From NCBI GenBank assembly GCA_050485865.1, contig JBJHCE010000030.1, positions 1 to 24,480 on the forward strand: a stretch of DNA of 24,480 nucleotides. The letters are read 5' to 3'. The position numbers and the translations under genes are program-made. Below are positions 6,472 through 15,422 of this stretch, piece by piece (within the stretch, counting starts at the first letter, position 1; each line of letters starts with the position of its first letter). This DNA comes from SKNW01 sp050485865. Its GTDB lineage: Bacteria; Gemmatimonadota; Gemmatimonadetes; Longimicrobiales; Gaopeijiaceae. Under the pieces are notes generated by a model. That model made no database searches and was not told where the DNA came from. It saw only the letters and a program-made list of their open reading frames with translations.

Positions 6472-7107
6472 ATGAACCGAGCCCCACTCCCCGGGCGGAC
6501 CCCCTCCCGGAGCGCCACGGACCCCTCCCGCCCGACCCCCGGAGCGGGCGGCCAGCGGGGCGTGCGTCCGGACCATGGGCGGGTCGGCCTCTACACCCCG
6601 GAGGAGCGCGCCCGGCGCGACGCCTCCCCCTGGACCCTCGTGCAGGGGGTTCTGGCTCCGCTCCAGTTCGTGGTCATGATCGGGAGCGCGGTCCTCCTCG
6701 TCCGGTTCCTCGTGACCGGGGCGGGGGCGACCGCCGCCGAGGTCTCGGTGGTGCTCAAGACCGCCCTTCTCTACCTGATCATGGTCACCGGGTCGATCTG
6801 GGAACGGGAGGTCTTCGGGAAGTGGCTCTTCGCCCCGGCCTTCTTCTGGGAGGACGTGGTGAGCATGGGCGTCATCGCTCTCCACACCGCCTACCTCGTG
6901 GCCCTCTTCGGCGCCCTCCTCGCCCCGGCCCCACTGGCCTGGCTCGCGCTCCTGGCCTACGCCGCCTACGCGGTGAACGCGATCCAGTTCGTCTTGAAGC
7001 TCCGGGCGGCCCGGCTCCAGGAGCGGGAGGGCCGAGCGCATTTTCCCGGCGCTGCCGCCCCACCGGCCCCCCCGCGCAGCCCGACCCCCGGCGAGGCGGC
7101 AGCATGA
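6472..7107 (+). CDS. bchF: 3-vinyl bacteriochlorophyllide hydratase BchF
   Basis: Membrane enzyme that adds water to the 3-vinyl group on the way to bacteriochlorophyll a. The conserved part starts at LYTPEERARRDASPWTLVQG and continues with VLAPLQFVVMIGSAVLLVRF, KTALLYLIMVTGSIWEREVF and the signature APAFFWEDVVSMGVIALHTA. Three or four hydrophobic helices are seen. The start is uncertain. ATG 6406 gives 233 residues, ATG 6472 gives 211, GTG 6562 gives 181; family members are about 160-170. The first 50 residues of the longest version are Pro/Ser-rich and overlap the promoter candidate, so 6472 was chosen as a compromise. The stop overlaps the bchN ATG by 4 nt. First gene of the plus-strand superoperon, behind the PpsR-type boxes. 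Confidence 0.92.
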   Translation: MNRAPLPGRTPSRSATDPSRPTPGAGGQRGVRPDHGRVGLYTPEERARRDASPWTLVQGVLAPLQFVVMIGSAVLLVRFLVTGAGATAAEVSVVLKTALLYLIMVTGSIWEREVFGKWLFAPAFFWEDVVSMGVIALHTAYLVALFGALLAPAPLAWLALLAYAAYAVNAIQFVLKLRAARLQEREGRAHFPGAAAPPAPPRSPTPGEAAA

Positions 7108-8507
7108 GCCCGGCGGCCCTTCCCGTCCAACCCTCCGCATCCCCCTCGATGGGAACGGTGGGGGGCGGCGGAACCGGAGGATGCCGGGACCTTCCGGTGC
7201 TGAAGGAGCGCGGACAGCGTGAGGTGTTCTGCGGCCTCACCGGAATCATCTGGCTTCACCGGAAGATGCAGGACGCCTTCTTCCTGATCGTGGGATCCAG
7301 GACCTGCGCCCACCTGATGCAGTCGGCGGCGGGGGTCATGATCTTTGCCGAGCCCCGCTTCGGGACCGCGATCATCGACGAGCGGGACCTGGCCGGAATG
7401 GCCGACGTGCACGAGGAACTCGACCGGGTCGTGAACCGGCTCCTCGAGCGGCGCCCCGAGATCCGCACCCTCTTCCTGGTGGGGTCGTGCCCGTCGGAGG
7501 TGATCAAGCTGGATCTCGCGCGGGCGGCGGAGCGGCTCGCGGTGTGCCACGCCCCGGAGCGGCGGATCCTTGCGTACTCCGGGAGCGGGATCGAGACGAC
7601 CTTCACCCAGGGAGAGGATACCTGCCTCACGGCCCTCGTTCCCCACATGCCTGCCGGGGGGGATGCGGTGGTGGGGGGGGATGCAGACGGGACCGGAGCG
7701 CCGCCGGAGCGGCTCCTCGTGGTGGGGACGCTGGCCGACGTGGTGGAGGACCAGTTCCGCCGGGTCTTCGAGGCCATGGGCGTGGGGCCCGTGGACTTCT
7801 TTCCGCCCCGGCGGAGCGGGGTGCTTCCCCCGGTGGGGCCGGGGACGCGAATGCTTCTCGCCCAGCCCTGGGTGAACGATGCGGCGCATGCCCTCGAGAA
7901 GCGGGGTGCGGTGCGGCTGGGAGCGCCCTTTCCCCTGGGGGTCGAGGGGACCACGGCGTGGTTCGAGGCGGCGGCGCGGGCCTTCGGCGTGGCCCCGGAG
8001 CGGGTACGGGAGGCCACGGCGGCGGGGCGGGCCCGGGGGGTGCGGGCCCTGGAACGGCACCGGGAGCTCCTGGGAGGAAAGCGGATCTTCTTCTTTCCGG
8101 ACTCGCAACTCGAACTCCCCCTGGCCCGGTTCCTGAGCCGTGAGCTGGGGATGGTTCCGGTGGAGATCGGGATGCCGTACCTCCACCGGGCCCACATGGA
8201 CCGGGAAATGGCGCTCCTGGACGACGCGGCGGAGACGGCGCCCTTCACCCTCTCGGAGGGGCAGGACGTGGACCGGCAGCTGGACCGGTGCCTGGCCGAG
8301 CGGCCCGACCTCACCGTGTGCGGGCTGGGGCTCGCGAACCCCCTCGAGGCGGAGGGGCTCGCCACCAAGTGGGCCATCGAGCTCGTGTTCACGCCGATCC
8401 ACGGGTACGACCAGGCCGGCGACCTGGCCGAGCTCTTCGCCCGACCGCTCCGGCGGAAGGGGCTCCTCGTGGGGCTCGAGCCCGTGGCCCACGGGGCCGG
8501 AGGCTGA
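7104..8507 (+). CDS. bchN: Dark-operative protochlorophyllide reductase subunit N (BchN)
   Basis: NifD-like half of the catalytic NB component of light-independent protochlorophyllide oxidoreductase, which reduces ring D with electrons from BchL. 467 residues. Cys43 (REVFCGLTG), Cys68 (GSRTCAHLMQ) and Cys129 (LVGSCPSEVIKLDL) have the same spacing (25 and 61) as the three [4Fe-4S] ligands Cys26, Cys51 and Cys112 of R. capsulatus BchN. The first 26 residues are an extra low-complexity tail, and a Gly/Asp-rich insertion (GGDAVVGGDADGTGAPPE) sits mid-protein. These account for the length above the usual roughly 425. The ATG at 7104 overlaps the bchF stop (ATGA), and bchB begins 3 nt after the bchN stop. 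Confidence 0.97.
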   Translation: MSPAALPVQPSASPSMGTVGGGGTGGCRDLPVLKERGQREVFCGLTGIIWLHRKMQDAFFLIVGSRTCAHLMQSAAGVMIFAEPRFGTAIIDERDLAGMADVHEELDRVVNRLLERRPEIRTLFLVGSCPSEVIKLDLARAAERLAVCHAPERRILAYSGSGIETTFTQGEDTCLTALVPHMPAGGDAVVGGDADGTGAPPERLLVVGTLADVVEDQFRRVFEAMGVGPVDFFPPRRSGVLPPVGPGTRMLLAQPWVNDAAHALEKRGAVRLGAPFPLGVEGTTAWFEAAARAFGVAPERVREATAAGRARGVRALERHRELLGGKRIFFFPDSQLELPLARFLSRELGMVPVEIGMPYLHRAHMDREMALLDDAAETAPFTLSEGQDVDRQLDRCLAERPDLTVCGLGLANPLEAEGLATKWAIELVFTPIHGYDQAGDLAELFARPLRRKGLLVGLEPVAHGAGG

Positions 8508-8510
8508 CCG

Positions 8511-10133
8511 ATGCAGCTCACGATCTGGACCTACGAAGGGCCGCCCCACGTGGGCGCGATGCGGGTCGCCACCGGAATGAAGGACGTGCACTACGTGCTC
8601 CATGCCCCCCAGGGGGACACCTACGCGGACCTCCTCTTCACGATGATCGAGCGGCGGGACCACCGGCCCCCGGTGACCTACACCACCTTCCAGGCCCAGG
8701 ACCTGGGGGGGGACACGGCGGGAATGGTGAAGAGGACGGTGCAGGACGCCTTCGAGCGGTTCCGCCCCGGGGCGCTCCTCGTGGGCGCCTCGTGCACCGC
8801 CGAGCTGATCCAGGACGACCCCGGGGGGCTCGCCGCCACGCTCGAGCTGCCGGTTCCGGTGGTCCCCCTGGAGCTTCCCTCCTACCAGCGGAAGGAGAAC
8901 TGGGGCGCCGCCGAGACCCTCTACCAGCTCGTGCGGACACTCGCCCTTCCCCACGCGCCCCCTCCGGGTACCGAGCGCCCGCCCCCTGCGGATCGGGCCA
9001 GGGCGGAGGGGCGCCGACCCACCTGCAACCTCCTCGGGCCCACGGCCCTGGGGTTCCGCCACCGCGACGACGTGACCGAGGTCACCCGGCTCCTGGACGT
9101 GGTGGGGGTCGACGTGCGGACGGTGGCGCCCCTCGGGGCTTCCGCCGCCGAGCTCGCCCGCCTGGGGGAGGCGGACCTGAACGTGGTCCTCTACCCGGAG
9201 ATCGGGGGGCAGGTGGCGAGCTGGCTCGAGCGGACCTTCCGGCAGCCGGCGGTGCGCACCGTGCCCATCGGGGTCGGGGCCACCCGCGACTTCGTGCGGG
9301 ACGTGGCCCGGGTGGCCGGGCTCGACGAGGAGGAGGCGCTTCGCACCGTGGATGCGAGCCTCCCGGGGCGTTTCTCCTGGTGGTCCAGGTCGGTGGACTC
9401 GACCTACCTGACGGGGAAGCGGGTGTTCATCTTCGGTGACGCCACCCACGCGGTGGCGGCGGCGCGGGTGGCCCGGGAGGAGCTCGGGTTCCAGGTGGTG
9501 GGGCTCGGCTGCTACAACCGGGAGTTTGCCCGGGAGGTGCGCACCGCCGCGAAGTCCATGGGACTCGAGGCCCTCGTCACCGACGACTACCTGGAGGTGG
9601 AGGACGCGATCCGGGCCGCCGCCCCGGAGCTCGTTCTCGGCACCCAGATGGAGCGGCACATCGCGAAGCGCCTCGGGATCTTCTGCGCGGTGATCTCGGC
9701 GCCGGTGCACGTGCAGGACTTCCCCGCCCGGTACTCGCCGCAGATGGGTCCCGAGGGGGCGAACGTCCTCTTCGACACCTGGGTGCACCCCCTCATGATG
9801 GGGCTCGAGGAGCACCTTCTCGGGATGTTCCAGGACGACTTCGAGTTCGCGAACGACCGCGGACCCTCGCACCTGGATGCCCACGCCCCGGGCGCGATCG
9901 CGGAGGGCGGGCCCGTGGAGGTGCCCGGGGAGGCGCCGGTGGAAGCTCCCGGGGCGGTACCGTCCGACGCACCCGCCTGGGCCCCCGAGGCCGAGGCCGA
10001 GCTCAGGAAGATCCCCTTCTTCGTGCGGGGGAAGGCACGCCGGAACACCGAGGCCTTCGCCTCGGACCGGGGGATGTCGACGATCACCGTCGACACCCTG
10101 TACGATGCCAAGGCCCACTTCGGGAACCGGTGA
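8511..10133 (+). CDS. bchB: Dark-operative protochlorophyllide reductase subunit B (BchB)
   Basis: NifK-like partner of BchN. 540 residues beginning MQLTIWTYEGPPHVGAMRVA. Asp36 (HAPQGDTYADLLF) matches the unusual aspartate ligand of the NB-cluster in R. capsulatus BchB, and Cys95 (GASCTAELIQ) is also at the known position. The core continues through PIGVGATRDFVRDVA, FIFGDATHAVAAARVA and APVHVQDFPARYSPQMGPEG. A linker of about 45 residues rich in Ala, Pro and Glu precedes the C-terminal module, which starts near IPFFVRGKARRNTEAFA. ATG at 8511, 3 nt after bchN. Its stop is followed by (or overlaps) the bchH start. Subunits N, B and L are all encoded in this operon. Confidence 0.97.
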   Translation: MQLTIWTYEGPPHVGAMRVATGMKDVHYVLHAPQGDTYADLLFTMIERRDHRPPVTYTTFQAQDLGGDTAGMVKRTVQDAFERFRPGALLVGASCTAELIQDDPGGLAATLELPVPVVPLELPSYQRKENWGAAETLYQLVRTLALPHAPPPGTERPPPADRARAEGRRPTCNLLGPTALGFRHRDDVTEVTRLLDVVGVDVRTVAPLGASAAELARLGEADLNVVLYPEIGGQVASWLERTFRQPAVRTVPIGVGATRDFVRDVARVAGLDEEEALRTVDASLPGRFSWWSRSVDSTYLTGKRVFIFGDATHAVAAARVAREELGFQVVGLGCYNREFAREVRTAAKSMGLEALVTDDYLEVEDAIRAAAPELVLGTQMERHIAKRLGIFCAVISAPVHVQDFPARYSPQMGPEGANVLFDTWVHPLMMGLEEHLLGMFQDDFEFANDRGPSHLDAHAPGAIAEGGPVEVPGEAPVEAPGAVPSDAPAWAPEAEAELRKIPFFVRGKARRNTEAFASDRGMSTITVDTLYDAKAHFGNR

Positions 10134-10138
10134 CCGCC

Positions 10139-13100
10139 ATGCGCTTCGTGCTCGTGACCCTGGACCACCACCTGGCGGCGGCCTTCGCCCGGGTCCGGTC
10201 GCGGCTCGAGGCCGAGCTTCCCGGGCTCACCCTGGAGATACACGTGGCCGCCGACTGGGAAGGGGACCCGGATGCCCCCGCCCGGGTCCGGTCGAGCCTC
10301 GAGGCGGCGGACCTCGTGGTCGTGACCCAGGTCTTCATGCCCGCCATGTCGGAGGTCATCCTCCCGACCCTCCGCGCCCGCCGCGACGCATACCGGGCCC
10401 TGGTCTGCCTCCTCTCGGAGGGGCCGGTGACCCGCCTCACCCGGATGGGGCGCTTCCGCACGGGGGGAGACGAGGGAGATCCCGACGCCGCCCCGGGAGA
10501 CACGGGCGGTGGGGGCGGGCGATGGCTCGCGGGGCTCCTCCGGAAGCTCCGGGGCGGCGACACCTCGGGGGGCGGGGCGGCCGGTGCCGGCCGACGTCAG
10601 CTCAGGATGCTTCGTCGCATCCCGAAGATCCTCCGCTTCGTTCCCGGAACGGCGCAGGACGTGCGCGCCTGGTTCCTCTGCCTCCAGTACTGGCTCGCGG
10701 GCTCGGAGGAGAACCTCGAGGCCATGGTCCGCTTCCTGGTCGGACGTTACGGGGGGGTGGAGGCCGGCGGAGGGGATGCGGCGGCCGAGCCCCGGGAGTA
10801 CCCCGAGTGCGGCCTCTGGCACCCGGAGCTTCCCGGGATCGGGATCACCGGGCGCCTTTCCGGGCTTCCGGGGCACGGGGATGCGGACCGGCCGGCGGTG
10901 GGCCTCCTCCTGATGCGGTCGTACCTCCTGGCCGGGAACACCGCCCACTACGCGGCGGTGGTGCGGGCCTTGGAGGCGCGGGGGCTCCGGGTCGTGCCGG
11001 CGTTCGCGGCAGGGCTCGACAACGGGCCGGTACTCGAGCGGTGGTTCCTGGGCGAGGGTCGGGATCGGGTGCGGATCGAGGCCCTCGTGTCGCTCACCGG
11101 GTTCTCCCTGGTGGGCGGCCCGGCGTACTCGGACACGCCCCGGGCCCGGGCGCTCCTCGAGGAGCTGGACGTGCCGTACCTGGTGCTCCAGCCCCTGGAG
11201 TTCCAGACGGTGGAGGGGTGGCGGGAGGACCCGCGGGGGATCGTCCCGCTCCAGGCCGCGCTGGGTGTGGCGCTTCCGGAGCTCGACGGGGCGGTGGCGC
11301 CCACGGTGTTCGCCGGGCGTTCGGCGGACGACGGATCCGGGTCCATGCAGCCGGTCAGGGACGGTGTGGAGCGGGTGGCGGACCGGGTGGCCGGGTGGGT
11401 GCGGCTCCGGCGCACGGCACGGCGGGAGCGGAAGGTGGCGGTGGTCCTCTTCAACTTCCCCCCGAACGCCGGGGCGGTGGGGACGGCGGCGTACCTGGAC
11501 GTCTGGGCCTCGCTCCACCGGGCGCTCGTGGAGCTCGGGCGCGCCGGGTACGACACGGGGGATTCGGGTGGGCACGGGGGTGGGCACGGAGGCGCGGCCC
11601 TCCCTCCCGACGGCAATGCCCTTCGGCACGCCCTCCTCGGGGGGAACCGGGAGCGATTCGGGACGGCGGCGAACGTGCATCACCGGATTCCCACCGCCGA
11701 TCACGTGACCCGGGAGCCGTGGCTCTCCGAGATCGAGGCGGTCTGGGGGGCGGCGCCCGGACGGAGCCTCACCGACGGGAGCGCGCTCCTCGTGCAGGGG
11801 ATGCGGTTCGGGAACGTGTTCGTCGGGGTGCAGCCGCCCTTCGGCTGGGAGGGAGACCCGATGCGCCTCCTCTTCGAGGGAGGGTTCGCGCCCACCCACG
11901 CCTTCTCGGCGTTCTACCGCTGGGTGCGGGAGGACTTCGGTGCCGACGCGATCCTCCACTTCGGAACGCACGGCGCGGTGGAGTTCATGCCCGGGAAGCA
12001 CGTGGGACTCTCCGGGGACTGCTGGCCCGAGCGGATCCTGGGGACTACCCCCCTCCTCTACCTGTACGCGGCGAACAACCCGTCGGAGGGGACGATGGCG
12101 AAGCGGCGGGGCGGGGCGGTCACGGTGAGCCACCTCACGCCCCCCCTCCTCCGGGCCGGGCTCTATCGGGGCCTCCTCGAACTGCGCGGCACGGTGGACC
12201 GGCTCCGGGGACTTCCTCCCGGGGATGCGCGGGAGGAGGGCATTGCCGCCGCTTCCGGCCTGTCCGCGGAGCTGGAGCTCGCGGTGGGGGTGGATGCAGG
12301 TGCCGACCCGGTGGGGTGGGTCGAGGCGCTCCACGCCCGGCTCCGCGAGATGGAAGAGGCGCTGATCCCCCACGGACTCCACGTATTCGGGCGGATCCCC
12401 GGCGACGAGGAGCGCGGGGAGCTCGTGGCGGCGGCGGTGGAGCTGGCCCCGGGCGACGAGGTCGAGGAGCGGGCGCTGAGGCTCGACCAGGCGCTCCGCT
12501 CGAACGGCGAGCCGGAGGGGCTCGTTCGGGCGCTTGACGGGCGCTTCGTTCCCCCGGCGCCGGCGGGGGACCTCCTCCGGACCCCGGAGCTCCTCCCCAC
12601 CGGGAGGAACCTGACGGCCTTCGACCCCTGGCGAATGCCGACCCCCTGGGCCTTTCGTGAAGGGCGGAGCCAGGCCGAGCGGATCCTCGAGCGGCACATG
12701 GCCGAGGGGCACCCCTTTCCCCGGCGGGTGGGGCTCGTCCTCTGGGGGACGGATACCCTCAAGCGCGAGGGCGCCCCGGTGGCGCAGGCCCTTGCGCTGA
12801 TCGGGGCCGAGCCCCGGTTCGACGGGTACGGCCGGCTGGCCGGGGCGCGGCTCCTCTCCCTGGAGGAGCTCGGGCGTCCGCGGGTGGACGTGGTGGTCAC
12901 CGTGTCCGGGATCTTCCGGGACCTCCTCCCCCTTCAGCTCCGGCTCCTCGCCGAGGCGGCGTGGCTCGCGGCGCACGCCGACGAGCCCGAGGCGATGAAC
13001 CCGGTGCGGGCGCATGCCCTGGCCCATGCCGCGGAAGCGGGGTGCTCCCTCGACGAGGCCGCCCTCCGGGTCTTCTCGAACGCCGACGGGGCCTACGGGG

Positions 13101-13792
13101 CCCAGGTGAACCAGATGGTGGACGGGAGCACCTGGGGGGACGATGCGGAGCTGGGCGAGGGGTTCCTCCGACGGAAGGGGTTCGGCTACGGGCGCGACGG
13201 GAAATCCCGCCCCGCCCGGGAGCTCCTCTCCGCCACCCTCGCGAGCGTCGAGCTCACCTACCAGAACCTCGAGTCCGTCGAGACCGGGGTGTCGGACCTG
13301 GACCAGTACTTCGACTCGCTCGGCGGACTCACCCGTGCGGCGACGAGCGCCGGCGGGGCGCGTCCGGCCTACGTGGGCGACGAGACCCTGGGGCCGGGGA
13401 AGGTCCGGACCCTGGGCGAGCAGATCGAGCTCGAGGCGCGCACCCGGACCCTCAACCCCCGCTGGACCGAGGCCATGCTGTCCCACGGCTACCAGGGGGT
13501 CCGCGAGGTGGAGACCCGGGTGACGAACCACCTGGGGTGGTCCGCCACCACCGGCACGGTACCGGACTGGATCTACCGCGACATCGGAAACACCTACGTC
13601 CTCGACCCAGAGATGCGCCGCCGGCTGGCGGAGCTCAACCCCGACGCCGCCTTCGGCGTGGCCCGACGCCTCCTCGAGGCGACGGACCGGGGGTACTGGT
13701 CGCCGGACGCGGAGACGCTCGACGCGCTCCGCGACGCGGCCGACGAACTCGAGGACCGACTCGAAGGCATTGAAACGGAGGCTGCGGCATGA
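10139..13792 (+). CDS. bchH: Magnesium chelatase subunit H (BchH)
   Basis: Large porphyrin-binding subunit of Mg-chelatase, inserting Mg2+ into protoporphyrin IX together with BchI and BchD (not in this window). 1,217 residues from the ATG at 10139; a GTG at 10130 overlapping the bchB stop is an alternative. N-terminal domain: MRFVLVTLDHHLAAAFARVR. A Gly/Asp-rich loop (near 10470-10590) precedes RRIPKILRFVPGTAQDVRAW. The CobN/Mg-chelatase core contains NTAHYAAVVRALEARGLRVV, ILHFGTHGAVEFMPGKHVGL and LYLYAANNPSEGTMAKRRGG. The C-terminal part has FSNADGAYGAQVNQMVDGST and the helical end. A short insertion with GGHGGGHGG (about 11568-11594) is an oddity. It ends in a 4-nt overlap with bchL. Confidence 0.98.
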   Translation: MRFVLVTLDHHLAAAFARVRSRLEAELPGLTLEIHVAADWEGDPDAPARVRSSLEAADLVVVTQVFMPAMSEVILPTLRARRDAYRALVCLLSEGPVTRLTRMGRFRTGGDEGDPDAAPGDTGGGGGRWLAGLLRKLRGGDTSGGGAAGAGRRQLRMLRRIPKILRFVPGTAQDVRAWFLCLQYWLAGSEENLEAMVRFLVGRYGGVEAGGGDAAAEPREYPECGLWHPELPGIGITGRLSGLPGHGDADRPAVGLLLMRSYLLAGNTAHYAAVVRALEARGLRVVPAFAAGLDNGPVLERWFLGEGRDRVRIEALVSLTGFSLVGGPAYSDTPRARALLEELDVPYLVLQPLEFQTVEGWREDPRGIVPLQAALGVALPELDGAVAPTVFAGRSADDGSGSMQPVRDGVERVADRVAGWVRLRRTARRERKVAVVLFNFPPNAGAVGTAAYLDVWASLHRALVELGRAGYDTGDSGGHGGGHGGAALPPDGNALRHALLGGNRERFGTAANVHHRIPTADHVTREPWLSEIEAVWGAAPGRSLTDGSALLVQGMRFGNVFVGVQPPFGWEGDPMRLLFEGGFAPTHAFSAFYRWVREDFGADAILHFGTHGAVEFMPGKHVGLSGDCWPERILGTTPLLYLYAANNPSEGTMAKRRGGAVTVSHLTPPLLRAGLYRGLLELRGTVDRLRGLPPGDAREEGIAAASGLSAELELAVGVDAGADPVGWVEALHARLREMEEALIPHGLHVFGRIPGDEERGELVAAAVELAPGDEVEERALRLDQALRSNGEPEGLVRALDGRFVPPAPAGDLLRTPELLPTGRNLTAFDPWRMPTPWAFREGRSQAERILERHMAEGHPFPRRVGLVLWGTDTLKREGAPVAQALALIGAEPRFDGYGRLAGARLLSLEELGRPRVDVVVTVSGIFRDLLPLQLRLLAEAAWLAAHADEPEAMNPVRAHALAHAAEAGCSLDEAALRVFSNADGAYGAQVNQMVDGSTWGDDAELGEGFLRRKGFGYGRDGKSRPARELLSATLASVELTYQNLESVETGVSDLDQYFDSLGGLTRAATSAGGARPAYVGDETLGPGKVRTLGEQIELEARTRTLNPRWTEAMLSHGYQGVREVETRVTNHLGWSATTGTVPDWIYRDIGNTYVLDPEMRRRLAELNPDAAFGVARRLLEATDRGYWSPDAETLDALRDAADELEDRLEGIETEAAA

Positions 13793-14709
13793 GTGCAAGT
13801 GGCGTTCTTCCCACCGTCCGGCCCGGGTCTGCGGGCGGGGGCCGGTCGGGCGACGGCGAGGGAAGTGTCCAGGTGCACCTGGACGAGTCCCAGCGGATCG
13901 AGGGAGCCATGGTGCTCGCCATCTACGGGAAGGGGGGGATCGGGAAGTCCACGACCTCGTCGAACCTGTCGGCCGCCATGGCGAAGCTCGGGAAACGTGT
14001 GCTCCAGGTGGGGTGCGACCCGAAGCACGACTCGACCTTCACGCTCACGAAGCGGATGGTCCCGACGGTCATCGACACCCTGGCCGAGGTGGACTTCCAC
14101 ACCGAGGAGATCCGCCCCGAGGACTTCGTCTACGAGGGGTACGCCGGGGTGATGTGCGTCGAGACCGGGGGGCCCCCTGCGGGGACCGGATGCGGCGGGT
14201 ACGTGGTGGGGCAGACGGTGAAGCTCCTGAAGCAGCACCACCTTCTCGACGACACCGACGTGGTCGTCTTCGACGTGCTGGGCGACGTGGTCTGCGGGGG
14301 GTTCGCCGCCCCGCTCCAGCACGCGGACCGGGCCTTCATCGTCACCGCGAACGACTTCGACTCGATCTTCGCGATGAACCGGATCGTGGCGGCGATCAAC
14401 GCGAAGGCGGTGAACTACAAGGTCCGCCTGGGCGGGGTCATCGGGAACCGCTCCGAGGGCACGGACCAGATCGACCGGTACAACGAGCGGGTGGGGCTCG
14501 AGACCATGGCGGTCTTCCCCCTCCTGGACGCGATCCGCCGGAGCCGGCTCATGAAGCGGACCCTCTTCGAGATGGAGGATTCCCCCGAGGTCCTGGACGT
14601 CCAGGAGCGCTACCTGGCCCTCGCCGAGCGCATCCTCGGGACCCACGCCTCGTACCACTGCGAGCCGCTGGGCGATACCGAGATCTTCAACCTCCTCGGC
14701 TTCGACTGA
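13789..14709 (+). CDS. bchL: Dark-operative protochlorophyllide reductase ATP-binding subunit L (BchL)
   Basis: NifH-like homodimeric iron-sulfur ATPase delivering electrons to BchNB. 306 residues. Walker A YGKGGIGKSTTSSNL (Lys53), switch region GCDPKHDSTFTL, and the bridging [4Fe-4S] ligands Cys135 (GTGCGGYVV) and Cys169 (DVVCGGFAAP). Their spacing of 34 equals that of the pair in R. sphaeroides BchL. The N-terminal extension ends in DGEGSVQVHLDES, as in purple-bacterial BchL. The C-terminus is IFNLLGFD, typical of the family. ATG 13789 overlaps the bchH stop by 4 nt; the stop TGA shares one base with the bchM ATG. Confidence 0.98.
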   Translation: MSASGVLPTVRPGSAGGGRSGDGEGSVQVHLDESQRIEGAMVLAIYGKGGIGKSTTSSNLSAAMAKLGKRVLQVGCDPKHDSTFTLTKRMVPTVIDTLAEVDFHTEEIRPEDFVYEGYAGVMCVETGGPPAGTGCGGYVVGQTVKLLKQHHLLDDTDVVVFDVLGDVVCGGFAAPLQHADRAFIVTANDFDSIFAMNRIVAAINAKAVNYKVRLGGVIGNRSEGTDQIDRYNERVGLETMAVFPLLDAIRRSRLMKRTLFEMEDSPEVLDVQERYLALAERILGTHASYHCEPLGDTEIFNLLGFD

Positions 14710-15422
14710 TGCATCCTTCGCCGCACCCCCACGGGGCCCACCGCCCCGAACGCATCCGGTCCTACTTCGAGGGACGGGCGGAGAACTGGATCCGCCTCAC
14801 CTCGACGGACCCGGTTTCGGGGGTGCGGGCACGGGTGCGTGCCGGACGCGACGAGATGGCCTCGACCCTCGCGGGATGGCTCGAACCCCCGGGGCGTGGC
14901 CGAAGCGTCCTCGACGCCGGGTGCGGGCCTGGCGAGGTGGCGCTCCGCCTGGCCCGGTCCGGGTTCCGGGTGACCGGGGTGGAGCTCGCCCCCACCCTGG
15001 TGCGCGAGGCAAGGGCGCGGGTGGAGGGGGCGGGGCTCGCCCATGTGGTGGAGCTCCAGGAGGGCGATGCGACGCGCCCCGCCGGGGGGCCGTGGGACCA
15101 TGTCCTCGCCATGGACATGCTCTTCCACTACCCGGAGCCCGAGGCCCTGGACGCCCTCGCGCGCCTGGCCGGGCTCGCCCGGCGGAGCGTGGTCCTCACC
15201 GTGGCGCCGCGGACCCCCCTCCTGGGTGCCCTCCGGGCCGTGGGGGGGTTCTTCCCCCGCCGGGACCGGGCTCCCACCCTCCACCCGGTGCGGGTCGGGG
15301 CCTTCGTGGAGGCGGCCCTTTCGCATCCCGGAATGGAAGGCTGGCAAGCGGGGCGGATGCGCCCGGTCCGGTCCGGGGTGTACTTCTCCCACGCCCTCGA
15401 ACTCGTGCGGGAGGGCCCGTGA
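14709..15422 (+). CDS. bchM: Mg-protoporphyrin IX O-methyltransferase (BchM)
   Basis: S-adenosylmethionine-dependent enzyme that methylates the C13 propionate of Mg-protoporphyrin IX, the step between BchH and AcsF. 237 residues. A leader helix (RIRSYFEGRAENWIRLTS) precedes SAM motif I VLDAGCGPGEVALRLA (residues 67-82). The acidic end of strand 2 is GVELAPTLVREA, and the post-I motif is VLAMDMLFHYPEPEALD. The C-terminal GVYFSHALELV resembles the family tail. ATG 14709 shares a base with the bchL stop; the stop overlaps the lhaA GTG by 4 nt (GTGA). Confidence 0.95.
   Translation: MHPSPHPHGAHRPERIRSYFEGRAENWIRLTSTDPVSGVRARVRAGRDEMASTLAGWLEPPGRGRSVLDAGCGPGEVALRLARSGFRVTGVELAPTLVREARARVEGAGLAHVVELQEGDATRPAGGPWDHVLAMDMLFHYPEPEALDALARLAGLARRSVVLTVAPRTPLLGALRAVGGFFPRRDRAPTLHPVRVGAFVEAALSHPGMEGWQAGRMRPVRSGVYFSHALELVREGP

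Noticed and set aside
5100..7103. Plus-strand frame continuous with bchN extending about 670 codons upstream
   Set aside because: It runs antisense to ppsR and aerR and through the divergent promoter region; the bchN ATG at 7104 in the bchF overlap explains the real start.
6966..10118. Open frame of about 1,050 codons on the minus strand opposite bchN/bchB
   Set aside because: Same antisense GC artefact; no family motif, and it covers two confidently identified subunit genes.
9587..13798. Open frame of about 1,400 codons on the minus strand opposite bchB/bchH
   Set aside because: It is antisense to genes with clear catalytic motifs; its Pro/Arg/Gly/His-rich translation has no domain features. 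Very high third-position GC suppresses stop codons on the opposite strand.
14876..15418. Upstream extension of the lhaA frame
   Set aside because: Overlaps bchM out of frame and is Gly/Arg/Pro-rich; GTG 15419 in the GTGA overlap with bchM fits both genes.
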